Shown here: positions 1 to 7,711 of the stretch, piece by piece
How positions within the stretch are numbered: position 1 is the stretch's first letter
Layout of the letters: every line of letters begins with the position of its first letter
Source of the DNA: Runella aurantiaca
Lineage (GTDB): Bacteria; Bacteroidota; Bacteroidia; Cytophagales; Spirosomataceae
Assembly: GCF_003339505.1 (NCBI RefSeq)
Contig: NZ_QPIW01000009.1
Location: 124,001 to 188,000, forward strand
Direction of reading: 5' to 3'
Length of the DNA stretch: 64,000 bases
Notes under the pieces: model-generated
The model's input: only the letters and a program-made list of their open reading frames with translations
Told to the model about the DNA's origin: nothing
The model's database searches: none
Program-made: the position numbers and the translations under genes

Positions 1-1
1 G

Positions 2-280
2 CTCAATGACTATTGCCCAACGAGTGGTTTGCCCATGGATTTGCTCATCGGCGAAATGATGGAGGCGGGCCTCGACCCCGACGATTTGAAGCAATTGGAA
101 CGACTGTCGGATGTCCGCATTTTGCAGCGCCTGCCCGCCGAGAAACGCTACTTGCGTCATAATTTTCGGGATGATGTGGTGCTCTACATCAGCGAATGGG
201 CCAATATGCTCGAAGAACAATTATTGGCTCCGATTAAGCTTCCGCATTTTGAATGGAGCGAGCAAACGGTGCTTTCATAG
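2..280 (+). CDS. C-terminal part of an unrecognised protein (cut by window start)
   Basis: The reading frame is open from base 2 and stops at a TAG at 278-280, leaving the last 92 residues; the true start lies outside the window. The visible part is acidic and probably helical, with no signal peptide, membrane segment or motif I can name. An ATG at 29 exists but the frame continues upstream of it, so it is not a convincing start. A strong hairpin terminator follows within 50 bases, so this is the last gene of its transcript. I do not recognise the family. Confidence 0.6.
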   Translation, partial: LNDYCPTSGLPMDLLIGEMMEAGLDPDDLKQLERLSDVRILQRLPAEKRYLRHNFRDDVVLYISEWANMLEEQLLAPIKLPHFEWSEQTVLS

Positions 281-322
281 TAATTTATTATTTTTGTTGC
301 TCGGTATAAGATGATATAAATC

Positions 323-355
323 AAGCGCTTATGTAATGTAAGCGCTTATTTTTTT
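323..355 (+). terminator. Rho-independent terminator
   Basis: A perfect 9-bp stem (AAGCGCTTA, 323-331, with TAAGCGCTT, 339-347) is followed by a T-rich tract. It ends the transcript of the cut gene at the window start. Confidence 0.85.
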
Positions 356-488
356 GTAAATAAAATTGGGTTGGGCCTACCTTTTTGGATGTTTATTACC
401 AGTGGGGAAGCACTGCTCACCCTTTGGCGCAGCCTCAAACAGTCGATTGCGCGCTGTGTTTTGGAAAGAAAAGGCTTGAAACAACAAA

Positions 489-520
489 AAAAATGGGCCG
501 CAAATAGCCAGCCCATTTTT
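489..520 (-). terminator. Terminator of the large PIG-L gene
   Basis: Arms AAAAATGGGC (489-498) and GCCCATTTTT (511-520) pair perfectly. Read on the minus strand the stem runs into a U tract, just after the stop codon at 547. No convincing gene is seen between 356 and 488. Confidence 0.8.
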
Positions 521-546
521 GAAAATATGAGTTGTTTATATCGTAA

Positions 547-3045
547 CTACTTCTTCCCCAGCGAAATTAAGTTGGCAAACAACCGATACGCACCCGATAC
601 TCCGCCAGGAAGCTCGCGGAAAAACACCAAGCCAGTATACACAAAATGGCCTTTTCCGTAGGGTGCATAAATAAGGCTACCTTCTTTGGCGGCTTCGTTG
701 GTATCGTTGGCTGAGAAAAGGGGCGTGTAGTTTTTGTCCCATTCTACGGCAAAATAAATACCGCGCTCCTGAATCCAGCCTTCAAAGTCTTTCGACGTAA
801 TTTTGTTGGGGGTATTCAAGATAGGATGCGTGGGTTGTAAAATCCGCATTTCGGCATCCTCTTCCGTGACTCGGTCGCGGCCTACTTTAAAGGGGTACGG
901 ACCTATGTTGTTCACTTTGAGTGTATTACCAAATCCTCCCGCCGTTACGTATTGCACCACCATCGTACCGCCGTTTTTGACGTACTCCATCAATTTCTCC
1001 TGAAAATACTTGATGCGCTCTTCGGTGTTATAGGCCCGAACGCCCACTACGATGGCGTCATAAACCGCAAGATTTTTGCTGAGTGCGGCTTCATCAAGTA
1101 AGGTTACATTGCAGCCCATTTGGCGCAAGGCCGCGGGTACTTCGTCGCCTGCGCCCGCAATGTACCCGATGGTTTTTGCTTTGTTTTTGATGTCGAGTTT
1201 GACCAAGGCGGTGGTGGCCATCGGAAAAATCGTCTGCGTCGGAATGTGCTTATATTCAACCGATTTGAGGCTATAAGGACTCTCTCCGTTCTCGGTTTTG
1301 GCAATTACTTTCAGTTTTACTTCACTCTGCTGGGCAGAAGGGAAAATCTTGACGCTCACAGTTTGTTCTTGGTATTTTTCGGGCAAATCAAACGGAATTT
1401 GGGCTGGCTCCACGCGCCAGCCAGCGGGCACGTCAAACGTCAACGTCCCTTTCACTTTGGCACGGTGGGCTTTTACCACAATGTCCACCATTTTGGGTTG
1501 GTTGTCGGCAAAAACGTACACTTTTTCGCTCACGTTGGCGGTCACTTCGGGACGAATCTCGAACGGACGGTATACTTCACCATCCACGGGGTCGGTTGAT
1601 TTGTAGACCCAAGGTTTGGTAAAGATAAATGATTGACCATCAATGAGGAATGTGAACGATGTTTGTAACGAAGGCACATTTTCGGGTGTGCTTAGTTTGG
1701 ATTGGTCGTCAATCTGGAAAGCTCCGTTTTTGATGGGTTTTTCTAACCAATACGGCTGACTGATTTTGATTGTTTTAGGAACCTCCGCGCTGAAAGTAAA
1801 GGTTGAAAGTTCATTGTTTTTCAACTCCAATGACAACGTAGAATCTTTTTGAGCACCCCAAAATTGCACACTGGTAAGTTTGAGGGGATAATCGGCGCGT
1901 TTTACCACGCTTACCCGCACCGCCGCGCGGTCGCCTTGGGCTACGGCGTAGTCGATGGGGTTGGTTTCAAACCAAAGTCCTAAACAGTTTTGAAGCAATA
2001 CTTCGATTTCGGCTTTCTTTTGCTGAACGTATTTATTTTGAGCGTCTAGCTTTCCTAATTCTTGATGAATTTTGACCAAAACTGGTACCGACGAGGCGGG
2101 ATAATTGACGTTGTAATTGCGAATGGCTTGGTCTACAAGTTGCGCTACCTGCTCACTTCCTTTGACGCGGTTCCACGACATATCAACGCCGTCAAACAGG
2201 TCTTTTTCGGCGGGTACGCCGTCTTTGTGCATCATAAAATCAATGCGTGCGTTGCGGTTAGCCCCTGAGCCAAATCCCTGGCTTTTGTGTGAACTACGGC
2301 TTTCGGCGGCGATTTCAGCGTGCGATTTTCCGAGGTATGGGCTATAGCCGCCAATGTCGATGGTAATAAAACTGCCTTTATCGGTGGGTTTTTGGTTAGA
2401 AAAACCCGGTGAAAAAGTATTCCAAACCACCCGCTTGGGTTGCCACGTTTGTACTTCTTTGAGTTGTTCTGGAAATTTGGTGGGGTCGCCCGCCATATTG
2501 AAGGCCAATTCTGCTAAGAATGCCGACGAATTGTGGTGGCCGTGACCTGCCCGTGCATCTGGCGGAAAGCGCGTAATGAGTACATCGGGTTGGTTTTTAC
2601 GAATGTGATACACCACGTCGGACAAAATGTTGTTTTCTCCCCAAAATTTGAGCGTTTCTTCGCGGGTTTTGGAAAAGCCAAAATCGTAGGCTCTCGAAAA
2701 AAGTTGCTCAGCTCCGTCGATGCGCCGAGCGGCCAGCAACTCCTGCGTACGGATGATGCCGATGTATTCGCCCTGCTCAGGTCCGATGAGGTTTTGACCG
2801 CCATCGCCACGCGTGAGGGCGAGGTACTGGGTCTTAACGAGTCGTTCTTTGGATAAATACGTAAGGAGTAAGGTGTTTTCGTCGTCGGGGTGAGCGGCGA
2901 TGTGCATGGCGCTACCCAATACATTTAGTTTTTTAAGATTAAGGAGGATTTCGCTGGAGGTTAATGGTTTTACCTGGGCGTGGATGTTAAGGGTGGAAAG
3001 TAATAAAAGGAGAAAGAAAAAGGTGTAAGACGTAAGTTTTCTCAT
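547..3045 (-). CDS. Secreted PIG-L family deacetylase with ThuA-like C-terminal region
   Basis: The 832-residue product starts at the ATG whose complement is 3043-3045, because a clean signal peptide (hydrophobic core about residues 9-20, ending HAQ) follows; a longer frame to 3108 would bury it. The N-terminal domain carries the PIG-L zinc motif AHPDDE (residues 51-56) and a second metal motif AGHGHH near residue 168. Family members remove N-acetyl groups from amino sugars. The middle part looks like beta-sandwich (NEW3-like), and the C-terminal 200 residues resemble a ThuA/class I amidotransferase-like fold. Probably acts in the periplasm or outside the cell on glycans; the substrate is unknown. 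It is a single-gene transcript with its own terminator. Confidence 0.85.
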   Translation of the reverse strand: MRKLTSYTFFFLLLLLSTLNIHAQVKPLTSSEILLNLKKLNVLGSAMHIAAHPDDENTLLLTYLSKERLVKTQYLALTRGDGGQNLIGPEQGEYIGIIRTQELLAARRIDGAEQLFSRAYDFGFSKTREETLKFWGENNILSDVVYHIRKNQPDVLITRFPPDARAGHGHHNSSAFLAELAFNMAGDPTKFPEQLKEVQTWQPKRVVWNTFSPGFSNQKPTDKGSFITIDIGGYSPYLGKSHAEIAAESRSSHKSQGFGSGANRNARIDFMMHKDGVPAEKDLFDGVDMSWNRVKGSEQVAQLVDQAIRNYNVNYPASSVPVLVKIHQELGKLDAQNKYVQQKKAEIEVLLQNCLGLWFETNPIDYAVAQGDRAAVRVSVVKRADYPLKLTSVQFWGAQKDSTLSLELKNNELSTFTFSAEVPKTIKISQPYWLEKPIKNGAFQIDDQSKLSTPENVPSLQTSFTFLIDGQSFIFTKPWVYKSTDPVDGEVYRPFEIRPEVTANVSEKVYVFADNQPKMVDIVVKAHRAKVKGTLTFDVPAGWRVEPAQIPFDLPEKYQEQTVSVKIFPSAQQSEVKLKVIAKTENGESPYSLKSVEYKHIPTQTIFPMATTALVKLDIKNKAKTIGYIAGAGDEVPAALRQMGCNVTLLDEAALSKNLAVYDAIVVGVRAYNTEERIKYFQEKLMEYVKNGGTMVVQYVTAGGFGNTLKVNNIGPYPFKVGRDRVTEEDAEMRILQPTHPILNTPNKITSKDFEGWIQERGIYFAVEWDKNYTPLFSANDTNEAAKEGSLIYAPYGKGHFVYTGLVFFRELPGGVSGAYRLFANLISLGKK

Positions 3046-3392
3046 AGTTCGGCAAATTTGCAAGTGATTTGACAAAGCTACAAAAACCGTCGAAAATGAA
3101 TACATCATTGGGTTTGCCTTTTCTTTTTTAGACCCGAATTTTTTTCAGGGACTCCATCGTACCTGCGACGGGCGGAATATAGGAACGAAGCCTTTCTTAA
3201 AAACGATGCTGTCCATGCCCCAAACAGCCATAAACTGGAACATGGTCAGATTTAGAAGATATACAAGAGAAAACTCGGCTGTTTTTGTCACGACCATAAC
3301 AGCCAATTTTGCATAAATAGGCATAAAAACCACTGGGGATGCGATTTCTCAACCCTTTTTTTTACCTTTAATGCACATAAAAGAACCTCAAC

Positions 3393-3929
3393 ATGAATCA
3401 GGTAAAAAAACTAATCAGCGAAGTATTGGCGGCGCGCAATCGTTACCTTGACACTGTTAGGCAACTTTCTGAAGCGCAAGCCCAATGGAAACCTTCTCCC
3501 GATGTTTGGAATGTGGTAGACAACACGGAGCACTTGTATTGGGCCGAGCACGGCGGCATACTCGGGATGTGGAAAGTACTTCAGGCCGCCCGCGAAGGCA
3601 AAAAAATCTGGAATGGAGAGATGATTCACAAAGGACTGTCGATTGAAGAAATTGTGGAAAAGACCTGGAAGCCAAAAGAAATCGCCCCTGCAATAGCCGC
3701 TCCCCGTTTTGGTGGTCCGATCGGTTTTTGGGCGGCTTCGTTGGAAAGTCTTCAAGTGGAACTAAACGCTTTGGGGCACGAATTGCATGACGATGAGTTG
3801 GAATCCCTGATTCATCCGCATCCTATCTCTGGCCCGATTGATATTCGTCAGCGCTTTGAATTTTTGCGGTTTCACATTGATCGACATCTCAATCAGGTCG
3901 AAGAACTCAAAAACAACATGCCTGCCTGA
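3393..3929 (+). CDS. DinB family metal-binding protein
   Basis: The 178-residue protein is cytoplasmic and helical, with the DinB/YfiT four-helix-bundle pattern. Three histidines sit where the family binds a divalent metal: His47 in DNTEHLYW and His161 and His165 in FHIDRHLNQ near the C terminus. Members include thiol-dependent transferases, but most in Bacteroidota have no defined substrate. A TACCTTTA box just upstream (near 3364) is one base off the TAnnTTTG promoter element. It lies 50 bases before the two-component system but shows no clear functional link with it. Confidence 0.85.
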   Translation: MNQVKKLISEVLAARNRYLDTVRQLSEAQAQWKPSPDVWNVVDNTEHLYWAEHGGILGMWKVLQAAREGKKIWNGEMIHKGLSIEEIVEKTWKPKEIAPAIAAPRFGGPIGFWAASLESLQVELNALGHELHDDELESLIHPHPISGPIDIRQRFEFLRFHIDRHLNQVEELKNNMPA

Positions 3930-3978
3930 GCCTTTGATTTAATAGCAATCTAACGTTTATTTATTTATCGCACCGTTT

Positions 3979-4668
3979 ATGGAATTTGTGCCTCATTTAC
4001 TTTTGGTTGAAGACGAAACAAAAGTGGCCGCATTTATAAAAAAAGGCTTGGAAAGACAGGGTTTTACGGTCGAAATGGCCGAAGATGGCAAATTGGGACA
4101 GCGTCTTTTTGACGAGCGCACGTTTGATCTCATCATTCTGGACGTGAATTTGCCTTTTATGGACGGGGTAGAATTGGCTGCTTACATCCGTACCAAAAAT
4201 ACCCAAATCCCCATTTTGATGCTTACGGCCCTGGATACTACCGCCGACAAACTGGCGGGTTTTGATGCGGGAGTTGACGATTATCTGGTCAAACCTTTTG
4301 ATTTTATGGAGTTGGTGGCTCGTTTGAAGGCACTGCTCAAACGAGCCGTAAAAACCATCGAGCAGACCAACGTACTGCGAGTGGCAGACTTGGAATTAGA
4401 TTTGGACCAAAAACTGGCCCGACGGGGCGGACAAACCATTGACTTGACGGCCAAGGAGTTTGCTTTATTGGAATACCTGATGCGAAATCGTGGAAGGGTG
4501 GTCTCAAAAGTAGATATTGCCGAAAAAGTATGGGACATTGATTTTGATACAGGCACCAATTTTATTGAGGTCTATATCAATTATTTACGAAAAAAAATCG
4601 ACAAAGACACTGCTAACAAGCTCATCCATACGGTAGTTGGGATGGGTTATACGCTCAAGGAAAAATGA
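3979..4668 (+). CDS. OmpR/PhoB-family response regulator
   Basis: The 229-residue protein has an N-terminal receiver domain with acidic pocket (Glu11, Asp12), phospho-acceptor Asp55 in LIILDVNLP and Lys105 in YLVKPF, then an OmpR-type winged helix (about 130-226) with the usual YINYLRKKID recognition region. Its last four bases overlap the kinase start (ATGA), so the pair is translationally coupled. OmpR/PhoB regulators bind head-to-tail direct repeats spaced about 10-11 bp, which is exactly the arrangement in front of the three transcription units that follow. I infer these are its targets. A weak two-repeat match (TTAA 3940, CTAA 3951) precedes its own gene. Confidence 0.95.
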   Translation: MEFVPHLLLVEDETKVAAFIKKGLERQGFTVEMAEDGKLGQRLFDERTFDLIILDVNLPFMDGVELAAYIRTKNTQIPILMLTALDTTADKLAGFDAGVDDYLVKPFDFMELVARLKALLKRAVKTIEQTNVLRVADLELDLDQKLARRGGQTIDLTAKEFALLEYLMRNRGRVVSKVDIAEKVWDIDFDTGTNFIEVYINYLRKKIDKDTANKLIHTVVGMGYTLKEK

Positions 4669-6029
4669 CGATTCGTACCCGTTTGACGCTGCTTTTTACG
4701 GCGGTCGTCTCGATTTTATTACTGTTGTTTTGCATTGTTATTTATTTGCTCGCAGAGCGGCACCGTAAAGCCCAATTTTACGAACAACTGAAAGCCGAGG
4801 CCAATACCAACGTAGAGTTACTTTTTGGAAAAGAAACGTTCAGTCCAGAGCTTTATAAGTGGCTCGATAAGAATCATTTAACGGTTCTTAACGAAGAAGA
4901 AATTATTATCTACAATTACCGCGATTCGCTGGTGTATGAAAGTGGTACCGATTTTCTAAAAGTCGATAAGACAATCCTGAATCAAGTGCGCCTTGAGAAG
5001 GAATTTCGTTGGGATGAAGGAAAAAGAGAGGTGGTAGGTGTATTGTTTGCAGATGAATATAACCGCTTTGTGGTCTTTGCCTCGGCAGTTGATAAATACG
5101 GCCACAGCGAAGTCAGCAACCTGCTTTGGGTGATGGGAGTAGGGTGGTTTATTTCTGGTTTTATCGTCTTTTTGGTGGGGTGGTTTTATGCACACCGGGC
5201 TTTGTTGCCGCTCAAAAAACTAATTGGAAGGGTAGATGCGATTACGGCGTCACGTCTGGATTTGCGGGTAGATGTTGGAAATACACCCGACGAAATCGGT
5301 CAGCTGGCCGAACGCTTCAACCAAATGCTCGACCGTTTGGAAGAAGCGTTTCAATTACAGCGGGCGTTTGTCTCCAATGCTTCGCACGAGCTACGAACGC
5401 CGCTTACGGCCATTACGGGCCAAATTGAGGTTGCGCTGATGGACGATAACCCGCAGGAATGGCACGATACGCTCCGCTCCGTACTCGACGACGCCCGCCA
5501 GCTGAATCGACTCTCCAACGGTTTGTTGTCGCTGGCAAAGGTCAGCATGGAAGAGTCGGCCGTTAAATTGTCGGAGGTTTACCTCGACGAAATTTTTTGG
5601 CAGGTTCGTAGTGAGTTACTCAGGGCCTATCCAGGGTATACGGTTAAAGTAAATTTGGCGAATTTTTCAAATGAATCAACGCATTTCAATGTGTTAGGAA
5701 ATGAACCTCTTCTTCAAATTGCGTTGACAAATTTATTGGAAAACGGGGCTAAATTCTCCCCTAACAACACAGTGGAGGTTCGTTTCAACAAGTTGGGGAG
5801 TGCTTTTGAAATCCATTTTCATAACAATGGGCCAGCCATTCCGAAAGAAGAATTACCCCTTATCTTCAAGCCATTTCGGCGCGGTTCAAACGCACGCAAT
5901 ATTGCTGGGCATGGTATTGGGCTTTCATTGACCGCCCGAATCATCAAATTACACCACGGTAGCCTATCGGTAGAATCGGGACCTGAGGTTGGCACTACCT
6001 TTGTGATAACGCTTCCCCAAAAATCCTAA
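4665..6029 (+). CDS. Sensor histidine kinase of the OmpR-type pair
   Basis: The 454-residue inner-membrane kinase has two membrane helices (about 8-30 and 153-176) flanking a periplasmic sensor of roughly 120 residues. A HAMP linker (about 177-230), a HisKA domain with phospho-accepting His241 in NASHELRTPLT, and a HATPase domain with N box (LENGAKFSP) and G box (GHGIGLSLT) follow. It phosphorylates the regulator whose gene it overlaps by 4 bp. Its TAA stop (6027-6029) forms part of the first operator repeat of the next promoter. The signal is unknown; the downstream genes suggest envelope stress. Confidence 0.95.
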   Translation: MTIRTRLTLLFTAVVSILLLLFCIVIYLLAERHRKAQFYEQLKAEANTNVELLFGKETFSPELYKWLDKNHLTVLNEEEIIIYNYRDSLVYESGTDFLKVDKTILNQVRLEKEFRWDEGKREVVGVLFADEYNRFVVFASAVDKYGHSEVSNLLWVMGVGWFISGFIVFLVGWFYAHRALLPLKKLIGRVDAITASRLDLRVDVGNTPDEIGQLAERFNQMLDRLEEAFQLQRAFVSNASHELRTPLTAITGQIEVALMDDNPQEWHDTLRSVLDDARQLNRLSNGLLSLAKVSMEESAVKLSEVYLDEIFWQVRSELLRAYPGYTVKVNLANFSNESTHFNVLGNEPLLQIALTNLLENGAKFSPNNTVEVRFNKLGSAFEIHFHNNGPAIPKEELPLIFKPFRRGSNARNIAGHGIGLSLTARIIKLHHGSLSVESGPEVGTTFVITLPQKS

Positions 6030-6081
6030 TACTTTTCTAATATCCTTCTAAGTTCCTTCCAAGGTGGCGGTAGTAGTTTTG
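6019..6081 (+). promoter_or_regulatory. Promoter A with four 11-bp direct repeats
   Basis: Repeats end in CTAA at 6026, 6037 and 6048 and in CCAA at 6059, each exactly 11 bp apart; the best unit is TATCCTTCTAA (6041-6051). A TAGTTTTG box (6074-6081) matches the Bacteroidota -7 element and begins 15 bp after the start of the last CTAA-type core. It lies before the gene at 6105. Probably bound by the 3979 regulator in place of a -33 element. Confidence 0.75.
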
Positions 6082-6104
6082 CCTACTTAAAATAGGGCAA
6101 AAAC

Positions 6105-6404
6105 ATGACGCGCTACAAATTAGATTATTTTTCCACACCCAATCCCCAAGCCACGGTGCGCAAGCGCAGTCGTCGATGGGCGGCTACGTTTGTGGGTGGG
6201 ATTGTCTTTTTGGCCTTTGCCCTGTTGTTTTTTGGCGGTCTGGACACGGCTTTTCGGTACCGAGGTCAGCACCAAAGCCTCCAGCAGCAGCACGACGCGC
6301 TTCGGTTGCGTTATGACTCGCTCTACGCGGCTAAACTGCAAACCGATAAGCAGCTCAATATGATTCGTAAGCAATTGGAGTTGCTCCAGAAGTCAACACC
6401 TTAA
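6105..6404 (+). CDS. Small single-pass membrane protein with coiled coil
   Basis: The 99-residue protein has a basic N terminus (KRSRR, about 20-24), one membrane helix (about 26-46) and a C-terminal coiled coil rich in Gln, Leu and Lys (about 54-95). The layout recalls FtsL/FtsB or PspB-type small envelope proteins, but there is no sequence match I can claim. The N-in topology implied by the basic patch would place the coiled coil in the periplasm. Its gene is the first unit under the 11-bp-repeat promoter, so it is a likely output of the two-component system just upstream. Function unknown. Confidence 0.75.
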   Translation: MTRYKLDYFSTPNPQATVRKRSRRWAATFVGGIVFLAFALLFFGGLDTAFRYRGQHQSLQQQHDALRLRYDSLYAAKLQTDKQLNMIRKQLELLQKSTP

Positions 6405-6464
6405 TTTTCTAAGTTACTTCTAATTTGGTTATAATATCCCTCTAATAGTAGCACGCTACTTTTG
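6402..6464 (+). promoter_or_regulatory. Promoter B with four 11-bp direct repeats
   Basis: Cores CTAA at 6409, 6420 and 6442 and ATAA at 6431 keep exact 11-bp spacing; the last unit is TATCCCTCTAA (6435-6445). TACTTTTG (6457-6464) starts 15 bp after the last core, the same distance as at promoters A and C. The array begins inside the preceding stop codon. It should start a transcript near 6471. Confidence 0.8.
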
Positions 6465-6470
6465 TATCAT

Positions 6471-6597
6471 CAAAAAAAACAACGACATTCTCTTGGATGA
6501 CGGGGCATCCTTAAAACCTCCCCGGATAAGGTAGAGTAGTAATGGCTGTAGTGACTTTAGACAGGATAAATGATTGGTTTGTCCTGTCTTTTTTTGT
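6471..6597 (+). ncRNA. Candidate structured small RNA or attenuated leader
   Basis: About 125 nt lie between the expected start of promoter B and a strong terminator, with no convincing ORF. A stem GGATG/CATCC (6495-6499 with 6506-6510) has a loop whose CGGGG (6501-6505) is fully complementary to CCCCG at 6520-6524, so an H-type pseudoknot is possible. The terminator stem follows at 6559-6589. It may be a free regulatory RNA, or a leader controlling read-through into the gene at 6650. I know no matching RNA family. Confidence 0.45.
6559..6595 (+). terminator. Terminator inside the promoter B leader
   Basis: Stem AGACAGGA (6559-6566) with TCCTGTCT (6582-6589) is followed by T7. It lies 55 bases before the next start codon, so it either ends a small RNA or acts as an attenuator for the 6650 gene. 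Confidence 0.8.
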
Positions 6598-6649
6598 CCT
6601 AAAGTTCTCGAAAAGTAAATTTTAAACACACATTAACCGCTAAAATACC

Positions 6650-7009
6650 ATGAAAATCATCGCTCCAAATTTATACATTGGTTTAGGAAGTGCCGTATAT
6701 GCACTCATAAAAATAGACGGACAATTGCAGGATCAGGAATCCCTGAAAGCCCGAAAAGTACTGATTAACGAGCCACATGGGGAGTTGGCGATGCAATCTT
6801 TTCAGTTGCGAGAGCATTACCAAACCCCCGTTGAAGAGGCCTACAATTTTGCCATGCGCTGCTTCGCGTCGCACAGTAAAGACCTGGATGATTCTACACG
6901 CGAATATTTTATTAAGATAATGACCGATATAGCACAAGCTGATGAGAGAGTATCAGGAAAAGAAACAGAATTTATTCGCCGGTTCAGACGCGATATACGC
7001 AAAGTATAA
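6650..7009 (+). CDS. TerB-like small helical protein
   Basis: The 119-residue cytoplasmic protein has no signal peptide or membrane helix. Its length and helix pattern, with an acidic DGQ segment (about 24-26) and a C-terminal segment like IAQADERVSGKETEFI, fit the TerB/DjlA-like fold that binds metal through acidic residues. TerB proteins are linked to tellurite and envelope stress; the exact role is unknown. The gene lies 55 bases after a terminator in the promoter B leader, so its expression may depend on read-through or on a weak TAAATTTT box near 6618. It is part of the putative regulon. Confidence 0.6.
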   Translation: MKIIAPNLYIGLGSAVYALIKIDGQLQDQESLKARKVLINEPHGELAMQSFQLREHYQTPVEEAYNFAMRCFASHSKDLDDSTREYFIKIMTDIAQADERVSGKETEFIRRFRRDIRKV

Positions 7010-7029
7010 GAGGAGAGAAGAAAGGGACG

Positions 7030-7092
7030 CGGATTTCTAAGGCAATTCTAATCTTGGCCTAATATCCCTCTAAGACCAGCGCCGTACTTTTG
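7030..7092 (+). promoter_or_regulatory. Promoter C with four 11-bp direct repeats
   Basis: CTAA occurs at 7037, 7048, 7059 and 7070, a perfect 11-bp ladder; the last unit TATCCCTCTAA is identical to that of promoter B. TACTTTTG (7085-7092) again starts 15 bp after the last core. It drives the secreted HNYK protein at 7146. Confidence 0.85.
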
Positions 7093-7145
7093 TAGTGTCA
7101 AAAGACAACAACATTTGCTAAGTATTCCAAAACATAATAATTATC

Positions 7146-7550
7146 ATGAAATCGTTCATTCAATCATTTATCGTCTTAATTTTGTTGGGTTCGTCGTCTG
7201 TATTGGCGCAAAATGCATCCATTAACTCACCGCATAATTACAAGCGTCCGGTTTCGCAGAAAGCGCCGCAAAATGCATCGTCGTTGGTCGTTTCGTCAAA
7301 TGAGCGTGTCATGCCGCTTGAATTAAAAAATAATGTCCAATCGGTACATAATTATAAGCGTCAGGGAAAGGTCAATTTTGAGCAGGAGGCAACGGTGGTT
7401 ATGAGTGTGCCAACGATTGGGCTCGAACCCCAAAATCCGCTGGTATTACCTAATCACTACAAAAGCCAGGCTAAGCCCGCGCAAGTGGATGAAAGGGTAG
7501 CTCGCAAAGCGAAAAAAACAAATGTGCAGGCAGATAGTTTAAGTAAATAA
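7146..7550 (+). CDS. Small secreted protein with three HNYK-type motifs
   Basis: The 134-residue protein begins with a signal peptide (core about 8-20, cleavage near LAQ). The mature part is low in hydrophobic residues and carries a short motif three times: HNYKR at 30-34, HNYKR at 68-72 and NHYKS at 103-107, spaced 35-38 residues. The C terminus is Lys-rich. There is no cysteine after the signal, so it is not a lipoprotein. I do not recognise the family; the motif could bind metal, heme or polyanions but this is a guess. It has the most complete 11-bp operator in the locus and is probably a main output of the two-component system. Confidence 0.7.
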   Translation: MKSFIQSFIVLILLGSSSVLAQNASINSPHNYKRPVSQKAPQNASSLVVSSNERVMPLELKNNVQSVHNYKRQGKVNFEQEATVVMSVPTIGLEPQNPLVLPNHYKSQAKPAQVDERVARKAKKTNVQADSLSK

Positions 7551-7559
7551 AACATGCTT

Positions 7560-7577
7560 CATAAGGGTAACCTTATG
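7560..7577 (+). other. Perfect hairpin after the HNYK gene
   Basis: CATAAGG (7560-7566) and CCTTATG (7571-7577) form a stem with a GTAA loop, 10 bases after the stop codon. Together with the later terminator it gives a structured 3' region of about 120 nt that could be processed into an RNA. Confidence 0.45.
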
Positions 7578-7648
7578 GAAACCCTCGCTGATGGTGTGGG
7601 GAGCACAAGAAAGCACCATTTCGTTTAGATTAAGAATTGTAGTACATA

Positions 7649-7680
7649 GTTCCACTGAGAAGATTCTCGGTGGAACTTTT
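7649..7680 (+). terminator. Terminator of the HNYK transcript
   Basis: GTTCCAC-T-GAG (7649-7659) pairs with CTC-G-GTGGAAC (7666-7676), followed by TTTT. It ends the transcript of promoter C. Confidence 0.8.
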
Positions 7681-7711
7681 ACATTTATGTCAATCTAAAC
7701 CCGTAATGCCA

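Noticed and set aside
371-661. Forward ORF of 96 codons overlapping the end of the large PIG-L gene
   Set aside because: It crosses a terminator, runs antisense to a real gene and has no coding character.
1120-1599. Long forward ORF of 159 codons inside the PIG-L gene
   Set aside because: Antisense shadow of a strongly supported gene.
3145-3333. Minus-strand ORF of 62 codons between PIG-L and DinB genes
   Set aside because: Weakly hydrophobic, no promoter or family; may be a decayed fragment, not a supported gene.
3940-3954. Two 11-bp-spaced TAA cores before the OmpR-type regulator gene
   Set aside because: Only two imperfect units and no TAnnTTTG box at the right distance; too weak to call an operator.
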